Source: Xanthomonas campestris pv. badrii (GTDB lineage Bacteria; Pseudomonadota; Gammaproteobacteria; Xanthomonadales; Xanthomonadaceae). Taken from it: a stretch of 64,000 nucleotides of DNA. Within the stretch, counting starts at the first letter, position 1; every line of letters starts with the position of its first letter. Below the pieces are notes generated by a model. It saw only the letters and a list, made by a program, of their open reading frames with translations, was not told the DNA's origin and made no database searches. Location of the stretch: assembly GCF_012848175.1 (NCBI RefSeq), contig NZ_CP051651.1, positions 4,781,501 through 4,845,500 on the forward strand, given 5' to 3'. The position numbers and the translations under genes are program-made. This document shows, in pieces, positions 19,917-28,583 of this stretch.

Positions 19917-20873
19917 TCAACGCTCCGAATCACCGCCTTCGTCGTAGCCGCGCGGGGTGAACAGATCCGGCTGGATCAGTTCGATGAAGGCGCGCGCCTG
20001 CGGTGACAGGTACTTGCCCTTGCGCACCACCACGCCATAGCTGCGGGTGGGGAAAAAATCCTTCAGCGAGCGCGTGGCAAGCCGGTCGCGATCGGCCTCG
20101 GTCACACAGATCGCGGTGACGATGGAAATGCCCATGCCCATCGCCACGTATTGCTTGATCACCTCCCAGCCGCCCACCTCCAGCGCCACCGTGTACGGCA
20201 CGCGGGCCTGCTGGAAGATCAGGTCGACCAGGCGGTAGGTGACCTGCCGGCGCGGCGGCAGGATCAGCGGATACGGCGACAGATCCTGCAGCGTCACGCT
20301 GGCCTTGCGCGCCAACGGATGATCGGGCGGGGTGATCAGCAATTGCTCGAAGCGATACACCGGCGCGTAGGACAGGTCGGCCGGTACATCCAGCATCGAG
20401 CCGACCGCCAGGTCCACCGCATCCTCGCGCAACAGGTCGGTGCCGTCGGCGCTGATGGCGTTGTGCAGGGTCAGCCGCACATCCGGGTGGCGCGCGCGGA
20501 AGTTCTCCACGATGCGCGGCAGCAGGTACAGGATGGTGGAACTGTTGGCGGCAATGGTGAGTTCGCCGGCATCCAGCCCACGCACCTTCTCCCGAAAGCT
20601 GGCTTCCAGACCGTCCAGGCTCTCCACCAGCGGCAGCGCCATGTCGTACAGCAGCTGGCCCTCGCGGCTGGGCGCCAGGCGTCGCCCGGAGCGCTCGAAC
20701 AAGGGCACCCCCAGATCGCGCTCCAGCGCCTGCAGCTGCAGCGTCACCGCCGGCTGACTGACGTAGAGCGCCTCAGCCGCCCGTGAGACAGACCCCAGGC
20801 GCACCGTCTGGCAGAACGCACGCAGGGGCTTGAGCCGGTCCGATTTGTAGGAAAAACGCGGAGTTGGCGCCAT
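19917..20873 (-). CDS. LysR-family regulator (CysB-like), divergent from aceB
   Basis: 318 aa. The N-terminal winged helix is at about 10-70 (RAFCQTVRLGSVSRAAEALY, SQPAVTLQLQALERDLGVPLFER), followed by a periplasmic-binding-like effector domain (LTIAANSSTILYLLPRIVENF). It is divergent from malate synthase with 119 bp between the coding starts, including a T-N11-A palindrome. It probably regulates aceB and perhaps aceA. The effector is not known from sequence. Confidence 0.88.
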   Translation of the reverse strand: MAPTPRFSYKSDRLKPLRAFCQTVRLGSVSRAAEALYVSQPAVTLQLQALERDLGVPLFERSGRRLAPSREGQLLYDMALPLVESLDGLEASFREKVRGLDAGELTIAANSSTILYLLPRIVENFRARHPDVRLTLHNAISADGTDLLREDAVDLAVGSMLDVPADLSYAPVYRFEQLLITPPDHPLARKASVTLQDLSPYPLILPPRRQVTYRLVDLIFQQARVPYTVALEVGGWEVIKQYVAMGMGISIVTAICVTEADRDRLATRSLKDFFPTRSYGVVVRKGKYLSPQARAFIELIQPDLFTPRGYDEGGDSER

Positions 20874-20897
20874 CGGACAGCGGCCAATGAGTCAAGT

Positions 20898-20912
20898 ATA
20901 AGTTGAGCTTAT
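20898..20912. promoter_or_regulatory. LysR-type T-N11-A palindrome upstream of aceB
   Basis: ATAAG-TTGAG-CTTAT lies between the LysR start (20873) and the aceB start (20993). It fits the LTTR box shape, with T20899 and A20911 separated by 11 bp. Confidence 0.5.
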
Positions 20913-20992
20913 TTACAGCATTGATAAAACTGCTTTGTCAAATACTGGCTGGCGGCGCACGGTGCAGGTCCGGACGCACAAGGATCTCCCAC

Positions 20993-22609
20993 ATGTCTGC
21001 CACCGCTTTTGCCTCACGCCCCACCGACCGCGCCACGCCCGGCCTGTCGCTGACCACTCAGGTTGCAGGCCAGGCCGAGCTGCTGCCGCCGGCCGCGCTG
21101 GCCCTGCTGGTGTCGTTGCACCGCGCCATCGAACCAGGCCGGCAGCAGCGCCTGGCACAGCGGCGCGCGCGCCAGGCCGCGTTCGATGCCGGCCAGTTGC
21201 CCGACTTCCGCGACGATACCCGCGCCATCCGCGCCGGCGACTGGCGCGTGGCTCCGCTGCCGGCGGCGCTGCAGGACCGCCGTGTGGAGATCACCGGCCC
21301 GACCGACCCCAAGATGGTCATCAACGCATTGAACTCCGGCGCCAAGGTGTTCATGGCCGACTTCGAGGACTCCACCGCACCCACCTGGCGCAACCTGCTG
21401 GCCGGCCAGCGCACCCTGGCCGCCGCCGTGCGCGGCGATCTGAGCTTCGATGCCCCCAATGGCAAGCATTACGCGTTGCGCCCGGAAGCCGAGCGTGCCG
21501 TGTTGATCGTGCGCCCGCGCGGCTGGCACCTGGACGAAAAGCACGTCCACATCGACGGCCAGCCGCTGGCCGGCAGCCTGTTCGACGCGGCGTTGTTCGC
21601 CTTCCACAACGCCCGCACGCTGCTGGCCAAGGACCGCGGCCCCTACCTGTACCTGCCCAAGCTGCAGAGCATGGAAGAGGCCGCGCTGTGGGAGACCGCG
21701 CTGTCGCACATCGAAGCGATGCTGGGCCTGCCGCACGGCCAGATCAAGGTCACCGTGCTGATCGAAACGCTGCCGGCGGTGTTCGAGATGGACGAGATCC
21801 TGCACGCGCTGCGCGAGCGCATCGTCGGGCTCAATTGCGGGCGCTGGGACTACATCTTTTCGTATCTGAAGACCTTCCGGTCGCACCGCGACCGCGTGCT
21901 GCCCGAGCGCGGCCAGGTCACCATGACCCAGCCATTCCTGAAGGCCTATTCGGAGCTGCTGATCAAGACCTGCCACCGTCGCGGTGCGCATGCGATGGGC
22001 GGCATGGCCGCGCAGATCCCGATCAACCACGACGAAGCCGCCAACGAACAGGCCATGGCCCGCGTGCGTGCCGACAAGCTGCGCGAAGTCAGCGCCGGCC
22101 ACGACGGCACCTGGGTGGCGCATCCAGCGCTGATTCCGGTGGCGATGAAGCTGTTCGACGAACACATGCCCACCGCGCACCAGCAACACGTGCTGCGCAA
22201 CGATGTGCAGGTGACGCGCGACATGCTGATCGCCCCGTCCCCCGGCACCATCACCCGCGCCGGTTTCGAAGGCAATGTCGAAGTCTGCGTGCGGTATCTG
22301 GCCGCGTGGCTGGATGGCAACGGCTGCGTGCCCATCCACAACCTCATGGAAGACGCCGCCACCGCCGAAATCAGCCGCGCGCAGCTGTGGCAGTGGCTGC
22401 ATCACGGCCAGCACCTGGACGATGGCACCGCCATCGATCAGCCACTGTTGCAGGCCAGCCTGCGCGCGCTGCCGGCCCGGCTGGGAGCCGCCAGCACGCT
22501 GCCCGGCGCCGCGCGCATCGATGAGGCGATCGCGCTGCTGGAAGAACTCAGCCGCGCCGACGAGCTGGCCGACTTCCTCACCGTGCCGGCCTATCGCCTG
22601 ATCGACTGA
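20993..22609 (+). CDS. aceB: Malate synthase A
   Basis: 538 aa, normal for the A isoform. It condenses glyoxylate with acetyl-CoA to malate, the second step of the glyoxylate shunt. Family signatures include [20 protein letters not shown] followed by [10 protein letters not shown], and the region [19 protein letters not shown]. An upstream in-frame ATG (20903) exists, but the conserved protein begins at 20993, preceded by AAGGA. It is followed by aceA 161 bp downstream and is divergent from a LysR regulator. Confidence 0.96.
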   Translation: MSATAFASRPTDRATPGLSLTTQVAGQAELLPPAALALLVSLHRAIEPGRQQRLAQRRARQAAFDAGQLPDFRDDTRAIRAGDWRVAPLPAALQDRRVEITGPTDPKMVINALNSGAKVFMADFEDSTAPTWRNLLAGQRTLAAAVRGDLSFDAPNGKHYALRPEAERAVLIVRPRGWHLDEKHVHIDGQPLAGSLFDAALFAFHNARTLLAKDRGPYLYLPKLQSMEEAALWETALSHIEAMLGLPHGQIKVTVLIETLPAVFEMDEILHALRERIVGLNCGRWDYIFSYLKTFRSHRDRVLPERGQVTMTQPFLKAYSELLIKTCHRRGAHAMGGMAAQIPINHDEAANEQAMARVRADKLREVSAGHDGTWVAHPALIPVAMKLFDEHMPTAHQQHVLRNDVQVTRDMLIAPSPGTITRAGFEGNVEVCVRYLAAWLDGNGCVPIHNLMEDAATAEISRAQLWQWLHHGQHLDDGTAIDQPLLQASLRALPARLGAASTLPGAARIDEAIALLEELSRADELADFLTVPAYRLID

Positions 22610-22616
22610 TCGCCTC

Positions 22617-22641
22617 GCTGCAGCGGCCCTGGCGCTGCAGC
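22617..22641 (+). terminator. Hairpin between aceB and aceA
   Basis: A 9-bp perfect inverted repeat (GCTGCAGCG / CGCTGCAGC) with a 7-nt loop begins 8 bp after the aceB stop. There is no T-run, so it may attenuate or protect the aceB mRNA 3' end rather than fully terminate. Confidence 0.4.
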
Positions 22642-22770
22642 GCTCACCGTAACGCTCCACCCCGCCCGTTGCGCGCACATGCGCAACGACGGCCTCGCCA
22701 TGCCGCGCGCATCGCCTGCGCGCCGTTCCTTCCTCGTTCCATCCGTCGTCCCTTGTCAGGAGAACGCAAG

Positions 22771-24066
22771 ATGAGCACCACACTGCAAAGCGCCGAACAC
22801 CTGCAGCAGGACTGGGCCAGCAACCCGCGCTGGGCCGGCATCACCCGCAACTACACCGCCGCCGACGTGGTGCGCCTGCGCGGCACCGTGCATGTGGAGC
22901 ACTCGCTGGCACGATTGGGTGCCAACAAGCTGTGGACCTCGTTGCATGCCACCCCGTTCATCAACGCGCTGGGCGCGTTGACCGGCAACCAGGCCATGCA
23001 ACAGGTCAAGGCCGGCCTGAAGGCGATCTACCTGTCCGGCTGGCAGGTGGCGGCCGATGCCAATCTGGCCGGGCAGATGTATCCGGACCAATCGCTGTAC
23101 CCGGCCGACTCGGTGCCGGCGGTGGTCAAGCGCATCAACAACACCTTGCTGCGCGCAGATCAGCTGCACCATGCCGAAGGCAACGACGCCATCGACTTCC
23201 TGCAGCCCATCGTGGCCGACGCCGAAGCCGGTTTCGGTGGCGTACTCAACGCCTTCGAACTGATGAAGGCGATGATCGAAGCCGGTGCGGCCGGCGTGCA
23301 TTTCGAAGATCAGCTGGCCTCGGTCAAGAAGTGCGGGCACATGGGCGGCAAGGTGCTGGTGCCCACCCGCGAGGCGATCGAGAAGTTGAACGCCGCGCGC
23401 CTGGCCGCCGACGTGCTGGGCGTGCCGACCGTGCTGATCGCACGTACCGATGCCGAAGCGGCCGACCTGATCACCAGCGACGTGGACGCCAACGATCGCG
23501 CGTTCACCACCGGCGAGCGCACCGTCGAAGGCTTCTTCAAGACCCGCAACGGTTTGGATCAAGCGATCAGCCGGGGCCTGGCGTATGCACCCTATGCCGA
23601 CCTGATCTGGTGCGAGACCGGCAAGCCGGACCTGGACTTCGCGCGCGCCTTCGCGCAGGCCATCCACGCCAGGTTCCCCGGCAAACTGCTGGCCTACAAC
23701 TGCTCGCCGAGCTTCAACTGGAAGAAGAACCTGGACGACGCCACCATCGCCAGGTTCCAGACCGAGCTGGCCAGCTACGGCTACAAGTTCCAGTTCATCA
23801 CCCTGGCCGGCTTCCATGCGTTGAACCACAGCATGTTCCAGTTGGCGCATGGCTATGCACGCCGCCAGATGAGTGCCTTCGTCGAACTGCAACAGGCCGA
23901 ATTCGAAGCGGCCGAGATGGGCTTTACCGCCGTCAAGCACCAGCGCGAAGTCGGCACCGGCTACTTCGATGCGGTGACCCAGGCAATCCAGCAGGGCCAG
24001 TCGTCCACCACCGCATTGCGCGGCTCCACCGAAGAAGAGCAGTTCCACGGCGAGAAGGCGGCCTAG
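22771..24066 (+). CDS. aceA: Isocitrate lyase
   Basis: 431 aa. It splits isocitrate into succinate and glyoxylate, the first step of the glyoxylate shunt. The active-site loop KKCGH is at residues 186-190 (Cys188), within [12 protein letters not shown]. The ATG at 22771 has AGGAG 8 nt upstream, which favours it over the earlier in-frame start. It is co-oriented with aceB and ends at a strong terminator, so the two form a small acetate/fatty-acid growth unit. Confidence 0.97.
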   Translation: MSTTLQSAEHLQQDWASNPRWAGITRNYTAADVVRLRGTVHVEHSLARLGANKLWTSLHATPFINALGALTGNQAMQQVKAGLKAIYLSGWQVAADANLAGQMYPDQSLYPADSVPAVVKRINNTLLRADQLHHAEGNDAIDFLQPIVADAEAGFGGVLNAFELMKAMIEAGAAGVHFEDQLASVKKCGHMGGKVLVPTREAIEKLNAARLAADVLGVPTVLIARTDAEAADLITSDVDANDRAFTTGERTVEGFFKTRNGLDQAISRGLAYAPYADLIWCETGKPDLDFARAFAQAIHARFPGKLLAYNCSPSFNWKKNLDDATIARFQTELASYGYKFQFITLAGFHALNHSMFQLAHGYARRQMSAFVELQQAEFEAAEMGFTAVKHQREVGTGYFDAVTQAIQQGQSSTTALRGSTEEEQFHGEKAA

Positions 24067-24108
24067 CCTGCAGCGGGTCGCCGCATGTCGCCACCCCGGG
24101 AGGGGGAG

Positions 24109-24136
24109 GGGCTCGGGAAACCGAGCCCTTTTTTTT
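24109..24136 (+). terminator. Strong intrinsic terminator after aceA
   Basis: A perfect 8-bp stem GGGCTCGG / CCGAGCCC with a GAAA loop is followed directly by eight T's. Confidence 0.93.
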
Positions 24137-24258
24137 GTACCCAATACCCGTCATTTTGTCTCTTTCTTGATGAGAACGACTGTGATGTGGTGCTGAACAG
24201 ACGGCTACGGTAGGATTTGCGCACGGGCTAACGTTGCAGGCCGGCCTAAGGAAGAGGG

Positions 24259-25335
24259 ATGACTTGCCATAACACCGCAGGTGCGGTCGAACCGACGGGA
24301 AGCGTTGCCAAGACGTTGTCCGACGGGCTACATGCGTCGATGACCGCCGACGAGCTGGCGTTTTTCGCCCGTTTTGGCCGTACCCGCGACATCGCGGCAG
24401 GCCAGGCCTTGTTCGAACGCGGTGCGGTGGGCACGCAGATGTTCATCGTGATCAGCGGCCAGATCGACCTGGATTTCGGCGAAGACCTGATGCTCAAGCA
24501 TCTGGGGCCTGGCGAATTCTTCGGCGAACTTGGCTTGCTGATCGGCGACCACGCGCGCAGCGCCGGTGCCAGCGCGTCGATGGACAGCCGCCTGATCGAA
24601 CTGGCACACGCCGACTTCGAACGGCTCGTTGACCACGACCCGTCGATGGTGGCGCATTTCCTGCGTCGCTCGATCGTGCGCGTGGTCAACAACGAGCAAT
24701 TGCTGATCCGTCAGCTGCGCCGTCGCAACCACGATCTGGAAGCGGCGCTGGACAATCTCTATGTCACCTCGCACCAGCTCAACCAAACCGAAGAGCTGAG
24801 CCGCACCGATGAGTTGACCGGCCTGCACAACCGGCGCGGTTTGGCGCTGTATCTGCAGGAATGCCGGCGTGCCGGCAACGTCCCCGGCGTGGGGCTGATC
24901 CTGATCGATTGCGATCGCTTCAAGCGCATCAACGACGAATTCGGCCATCTGGCCGGCGACCGCGTGCTGCAGAACGTGGCACATGCCCTGCGTTCGGTGA
25001 TCGCCGAAGGCGACCTGGCCTGCCGCCTGGGTGGCGACGAATTCTGCGTGCTGGTTGCGCAAGGAGCCCCGGAGTTGGTGCACCACATCGGCGAGTGCAT
25101 CGTGCGTGCGGTGGAAGCGCGCCTGTGCAACGGCCAGAGCGAGCAGGGCTGCTCGGTCAGCGTCGGGCTGTGCATGATCGACGCGGACGCGGCCTGGAAC
25201 GACTGGTACACACTTGCCGACAGCGCCTTGTACGAAGCAAAGCGACAAGGCGGCAACGTGCTGTGCATGCACGACACGCTCGCCGTGGCCACCGCACCGC
25301 TTCCCGGCATCGCGCCCGAACCGGATACCCGCTGA
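24259..25335 (+). CDS. cNMP-binding GGDEF protein (cGMP receptor / diguanylate cyclase, XC_0249 type)
   Basis: 358 aa. A cyclic-nucleotide-binding domain spans about 28-145, with the phosphate-binding stretch FFGELGLL...ARSAGAS (Gly89, Glu90, Arg100, Ser101). After a helical linker comes a GGDEF domain with an intact GGDEF motif at 258-262 (CRLGGDEFCVL). The product-inhibition RxxD site is AEGD (249-252), so the Arg is missing. In X. campestris a protein of this layout (XC_0249) binds cGMP and raises c-di-GMP, with the neighbouring cyclase XC_0250 supplying cGMP; I assign by architecture and gene order. The next gene starts 3 bp after the stop, a tight operon. Confidence 0.88.
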   Translation: MTCHNTAGAVEPTGSVAKTLSDGLHASMTADELAFFARFGRTRDIAAGQALFERGAVGTQMFIVISGQIDLDFGEDLMLKHLGPGEFFGELGLLIGDHARSAGASASMDSRLIELAHADFERLVDHDPSMVAHFLRRSIVRVVNNEQLLIRQLRRRNHDLEAALDNLYVTSHQLNQTEELSRTDELTGLHNRRGLALYLQECRRAGNVPGVGLILIDCDRFKRINDEFGHLAGDRVLQNVAHALRSVIAEGDLACRLGGDEFCVLVAQGAPELVHHIGECIVRAVEARLCNGQSEQGCSVSVGLCMIDADAAWNDWYTLADSALYEAKRQGGNVLCMHDTLAVATAPLPGIAPEPDTR

Positions 25336-25338
25336 GCA

Positions 25339-27864
25339 ATGAGCGCCCGCACCCACGCACGCAAGGACGTGTCGTCGGAAGCGATCCAGGCGCCGCGTTT
25401 GCGCACCTTGTTGCTGACCGACCTGTGCGATTCGACCGCGCTGGTCGAACGCATCGGCGACAACGCCGCCGCCGCGCTGTTCCGCGAGCATGACCGCCTG
25501 GTGGTCAAGCTGCAGCAGCAGTGGCGCGGCCGCCTGATCGACCGCTCCGATGGCCTGTTGCTGCTGTTCGACCGCCCCATCGACGGGCTGGGCTTTGCGC
25601 TGGACTACGCGCGTGGGCTCAAGGCGATGAGCGATTCCCACGCGCTGACCTTGTGCGCACGCCAAGGCCTGCACGTCGGCGAAGTGCTGACCTGGCGCAA
25701 CAGCGACGAGGCGGTGAGCATCGGCGCCAAGCCGCTGGAAGTGGAGGGGCTGGCCAAGCCCGCCGCCGCACGGCTGATGTCGATGGCGCGGCCGGGGCAG
25801 ATCCTGATCTCGGCCGTCGCCGAATCGTTGACGCATCGCGCCGCACGCGAACTGGGCGACCGCGCCGAACGCATCCTGTGGAAATCGCACGGCCGCTGGC
25901 GCTTCAAGGGCGTGCCCACGCCGATGGAGATCTACGAAGTCGGCGAAGTCGGCCTGACCCCGCTGCGCGTGCCGAAGAACTCGGCCAAGGCCTGGCGCGA
26001 CGTGCCGCTCTGGCGCCGGCCTACCGCGCTGGTAGCCGAGGTTTGCGTCGTCCTGGCAGTCGGCATCGCCGTCTGGTTCTTTGTCCGTCCACAACCGGCG
26101 ATCGCGTTTGCCGAACGTGATTGGGTGGTGGTCGGTGATCTGAGCAATCTGACGGGGGACGCATTGATGGATGGTTCCTTGGATCAGGCGTTTCGGATCA
26201 GCCTCGAGCAATCTCGTTACGTCAATGTGCTCGGCGATGATCGAGTGCTGAAAGCTCTGGAGATGATGCGTAGAAACCCTGAAACGAACCGTCTGGATCG
26301 CGCCACCGCTTCGGAAGTTGCCGTTCGTCTTGGTGTAAAGGCGGTCTTGCTACCGTCCATCGCTTCTGTCGGTGGGCGAACGCGTTTCGCCGTTGAGGTC
26401 GTAGAGCCGCAAAGTCAGCAAACCCTGGCGGTGAGCACTGCATTTGGCTCCGGTGCCAGCGTGTTGTCAGCTGTCGACCAAGTGGCAAAGGACTTGCGCG
26501 ACCGTCTCGGTGAAGATGCAAAGACAATCCAGGCACAAAGTCAGCCACTTCCCGAAGTCACTACATCAAGTCTGGACGCCTTACGCGCATACGCGCTTGG
26601 GCAAAAACGATATGCAAAGGGGGACTACAAAAACGCTCTGGGCTTCTATCGCAAGGCGACCGATATCGATCCACAATTTGCGCTTGCATGGCTTGGGCAG
26701 ACCCGTGCTTACTTTGTTACTGTCGACTACGCCAACGCATCTATCACACTAGCCCACGCCAAATCGCTGATAGGCAGGCTCCCGGCGAGAGAGGCGATGT
26801 ATCTGGAGAACTGGGAGACTCAGGTCTCTAACCCACCCGGTGCTACCGATGGCTGGATCAGGATGGCTGAGCTTTACCCTGACTATGCGCCGGCCTCGCA
26901 CAATGCAGCAATTGGGTTGTACGCGGACAACCGGTTCAATGAGGCACTGCCCTACGCGCGTCGTGTTGCAGAGAGCAAGGTGGACCTGACCAATGTCGGG
27001 CTGGATCAGTACGGTCGCATCCTGCTTGCCCTGGGAGATTACAAAACCGCCGATTACGTGCTCGGAAGGGCTGTCAAGGCCGGTTGGAGCGGGGCGTTGC
27101 GTCGGCAGGCGTCGGTCGCCGCGGCGCAGAGAGAGTTCGCCAAGGCAAAACGACTGCTCGATCGGTTGCCAGCAAGTAACTATCATGCCGACATAGAGAG
27201 GGTATCGGTCGCTTTGGATTCTGATGATACCGCTGAAGCAATTGCGCGCGCAGAAGCAGGGTTGAAACGAGGCGAGCAGCAGGCCGGCGCTGATCGGCGG
27301 ATCTTCCACGTGCCAGCAGCAACAGCGAATTTGATAGGGGGAAACGTTGGAGAAGCAATCTCTCACGCGCGCCAAGGCGCGCTGGCTGCCCTGGCCGCTT
27401 TGAAGCAGGAAAGTGGTGCCGATGCGATGGACGACATGGAAATCGCACTTGCCGCCGCTCTGGTTGCACAACGAGCAGGAGATCAAACTGTTGCGACATC
27501 GACGCTCAAGAGTCTGGCCGCAGCGAGCGGGCCTAGGAACAATCGTGTCGCCGATGAGTTGGAAGCGGTTGTGAAGGCGGAATTACAGCGAGCTGCTGGA
27601 AAGCCGCGTGAGGCTTTGATGCTGCTTGGTCCATTTCTCAATGCACAGTCGCGAATCCAGACGCGGGCAGCCGCCATGCGTGCGGCACTCGACGCCGGGG
27701 ATTCTCAAGGTGCACACGCGCAAGCGCTGTGGCTAGTTGCGCGTCGCGGGATGGCATACGCCGAAGCGGAGTGTGGATACTGTCTGCAGCCTCTAAATGT
27801 CATTGCTGTGAATGCTGCTGCAAGACAGATCGTTGAGTTGCAGTCAATGATCGCGCCTGAGTGA
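25339..27864 (+). CDS. Membrane nucleotide cyclase with TPR periplasmic half (XC_0250 / 'peptide modification system cyclase' type)
   Basis: 841 aa. A class III cyclase domain (about 20-200) is followed by a membrane segment (about 229-250) and then a long, probably periplasmic helical region with TPR-like repeats (for example near 440-480). Candidate metal aspartates are Asp28 (LLLTDLCDST) and Asp71 (DRSDGLLLLF). The transition-state Arg is present (Arg145), but the usual Asn four residues earlier is Pro141. The X. campestris homologue makes cGMP. I also recall this family being annotated as the cyclase of a putative peptide modification system, and the neighbours at 28117-29765 fit that. 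Base composition falls from typical Xanthomonas GC to the low-to-mid 50s percent near 26100, at the membrane boundary, so the gene looks mosaic. Confidence 0.85.
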   Translation: MSARTHARKDVSSEAIQAPRLRTLLLTDLCDSTALVERIGDNAAAALFREHDRLVVKLQQQWRGRLIDRSDGLLLLFDRPIDGLGFALDYARGLKAMSDSHALTLCARQGLHVGEVLTWRNSDEAVSIGAKPLEVEGLAKPAAARLMSMARPGQILISAVAESLTHRAARELGDRAERILWKSHGRWRFKGVPTPMEIYEVGEVGLTPLRVPKNSAKAWRDVPLWRRPTALVAEVCVVLAVGIAVWFFVRPQPAIAFAERDWVVVGDLSNLTGDALMDGSLDQAFRISLEQSRYVNVLGDDRVLKALEMMRRNPETNRLDRATASEVAVRLGVKAVLLPSIASVGGRTRFAVEVVEPQSQQTLAVSTAFGSGASVLSAVDQVAKDLRDRLGEDAKTIQAQSQPLPEVTTSSLDALRAYALGQKRYAKGDYKNALGFYRKATDIDPQFALAWLGQTRAYFVTVDYANASITLAHAKSLIGRLPAREAMYLENWETQVSNPPGATDGWIRMAELYPDYAPASHNAAIGLYADNRFNEALPYARRVAESKVDLTNVGLDQYGRILLALGDYKTADYVLGRAVKAGWSGALRRQASVAAAQREFAKAKRLLDRLPASNYHADIERVSVALDSDDTAEAIARAEAGLKRGEQQAGADRRIFHVPAATANLIGGNVGEAISHARQGALAALAALKQESGADAMDDMEIALAAALVAQRAGDQTVATSTLKSLAAASGPRNNRVADELEAVVKAELQRAAGKPREALMLLGPFLNAQSRIQTRAAAMRAALDAGDSQGAHAQALWLVARRGMAYAEAECGYCLQPLNVIAVNAAARQIVELQSMIAPE

Positions 27865-27868
27865 CTGA

Positions 27869-28075
27869 TTACGCGTAGAGGTAACGTGCCTCCGATCTAC
27901 TGTAAAGCGAGTTGGCAGCGGTAATGTCCGTTAGCATTTGGGCGCAGCGCCAGTCAGTAATACTCTCAGGCCGCAGGCAGATGCGTGCGACATCCGAATC
28001 AGCGAGCTTACGATGGACAACGCGGTGCCCATCCAGGCGCACCACGCCCTCCCAGGTTCTCTTGTGGCGACGCAC
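27869..28075 (-). CDS. Small hypothetical protein (uncertain)
   Basis: 68 aa open frame, lying 41 bp downstream of the peptide precursor gene on the same strand and ending 2 bp beyond the convergent cyclase gene's stop codon at 27864. Its start MRRHKRTWEGVVRLDGHRV is basic. I recognise no family and see no clear ribosome binding site. It could be a third small member of the peptide cluster, a gene remnant, or chance. Confidence 0.3.
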   Translation of the reverse strand: MRRHKRTWEGVVRLDGHRVVHRKLADSDVARICLRPESITDWRCAQMLTDITAANSLYSRSEARYLYA

Positions 28076-28116
28076 AAATCAGTGCCGATCAAGAAGACAT
28101 CGGAGTAAGTTGTTGA

Positions 28117-28422
28117 TTACTTCAGTGTCCTGGATCCGCCAAAACCTGCTTCCAGCATGGGGACGGTTTGGCTGGTTCCGCTGGTCAGCATTGCATTGAT
28201 CTCATCACGTGCTGCTGCAATGGTTTGCTTGTCAGCCAGCTCAATGGAAGTGCAGCACTCATCAATGAACTGCTTTAGTTCATCGCTGTTTTCAGCTATA
28301 TGTCCAGCCTGCGCCAATGCGGTCACTGGATCGTTCACGAACAAATCTCTAAAGGCATCGTCGTGCGATAGTAGCTGCACCAAGTTGTTGGCGACGACAG
28401 GTTCCAATTTCAGTGTTGGCAT
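28117..28422 (-). CDS. NHLP-related RiPP precursor peptide
   Basis: 101 aa from the ATG at 28422. The leader-like part resembles the nitrile-hydratase-type leader family: SHDDAFRDLFVNDPVTALAQ AGH at about 19-41, then an acidic helix with adjacent Cys56-Cys57 (DECCTS). The last about 22 residues, from Thr80, are rich in Ser, Thr and Gly (TSGTSQTVP, GFGGSRTLK) and could be the modified core. I recall the family (modified peptide, NHLP-related) in Xanthomonadaceae beside a SagB-like dehydrogenase, which here is the divergent neighbour at 28584. No cleavage site can be assigned. GC is lower than the chromosome average. Confidence 0.75.
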   Translation of the reverse strand: MPTLKLEPVVANNLVQLLSHDDAFRDLFVNDPVTALAQAGHIAENSDELKQFIDECCTSIELADKQTIAAARDEINAMLTSGTSQTVPMLEAGFGGSRTLK

Positions 28423-28535
28423 GATCCGTGAAGATCCTAGCTGGGGATGAGGATCGGCTATCGGCAAATTCTCGCTTGGCTTTAGCGCATGTACGCTCCG
28501 TCCACTCAAGTTTTCCCAAACAAGGGCGATAGAGC

Positions 28536-28555
28536 CCTGCATACAATGATGCAGG
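28536..28555. promoter_or_regulatory. Inverted repeat in the precursor/dehydrogenase divergent region
   Basis: CCTGCAT-ACAATG-ATGCAGG, perfect 7-bp arms, ends 28 bp before the dehydrogenase start in the 161-bp region between the two divergent genes. It is a plausible operator; the binding protein is unknown. Confidence 0.4.
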
Positions 28556-28583
28556 CCATGTAGATGTGGGAATGGAGTATCAG

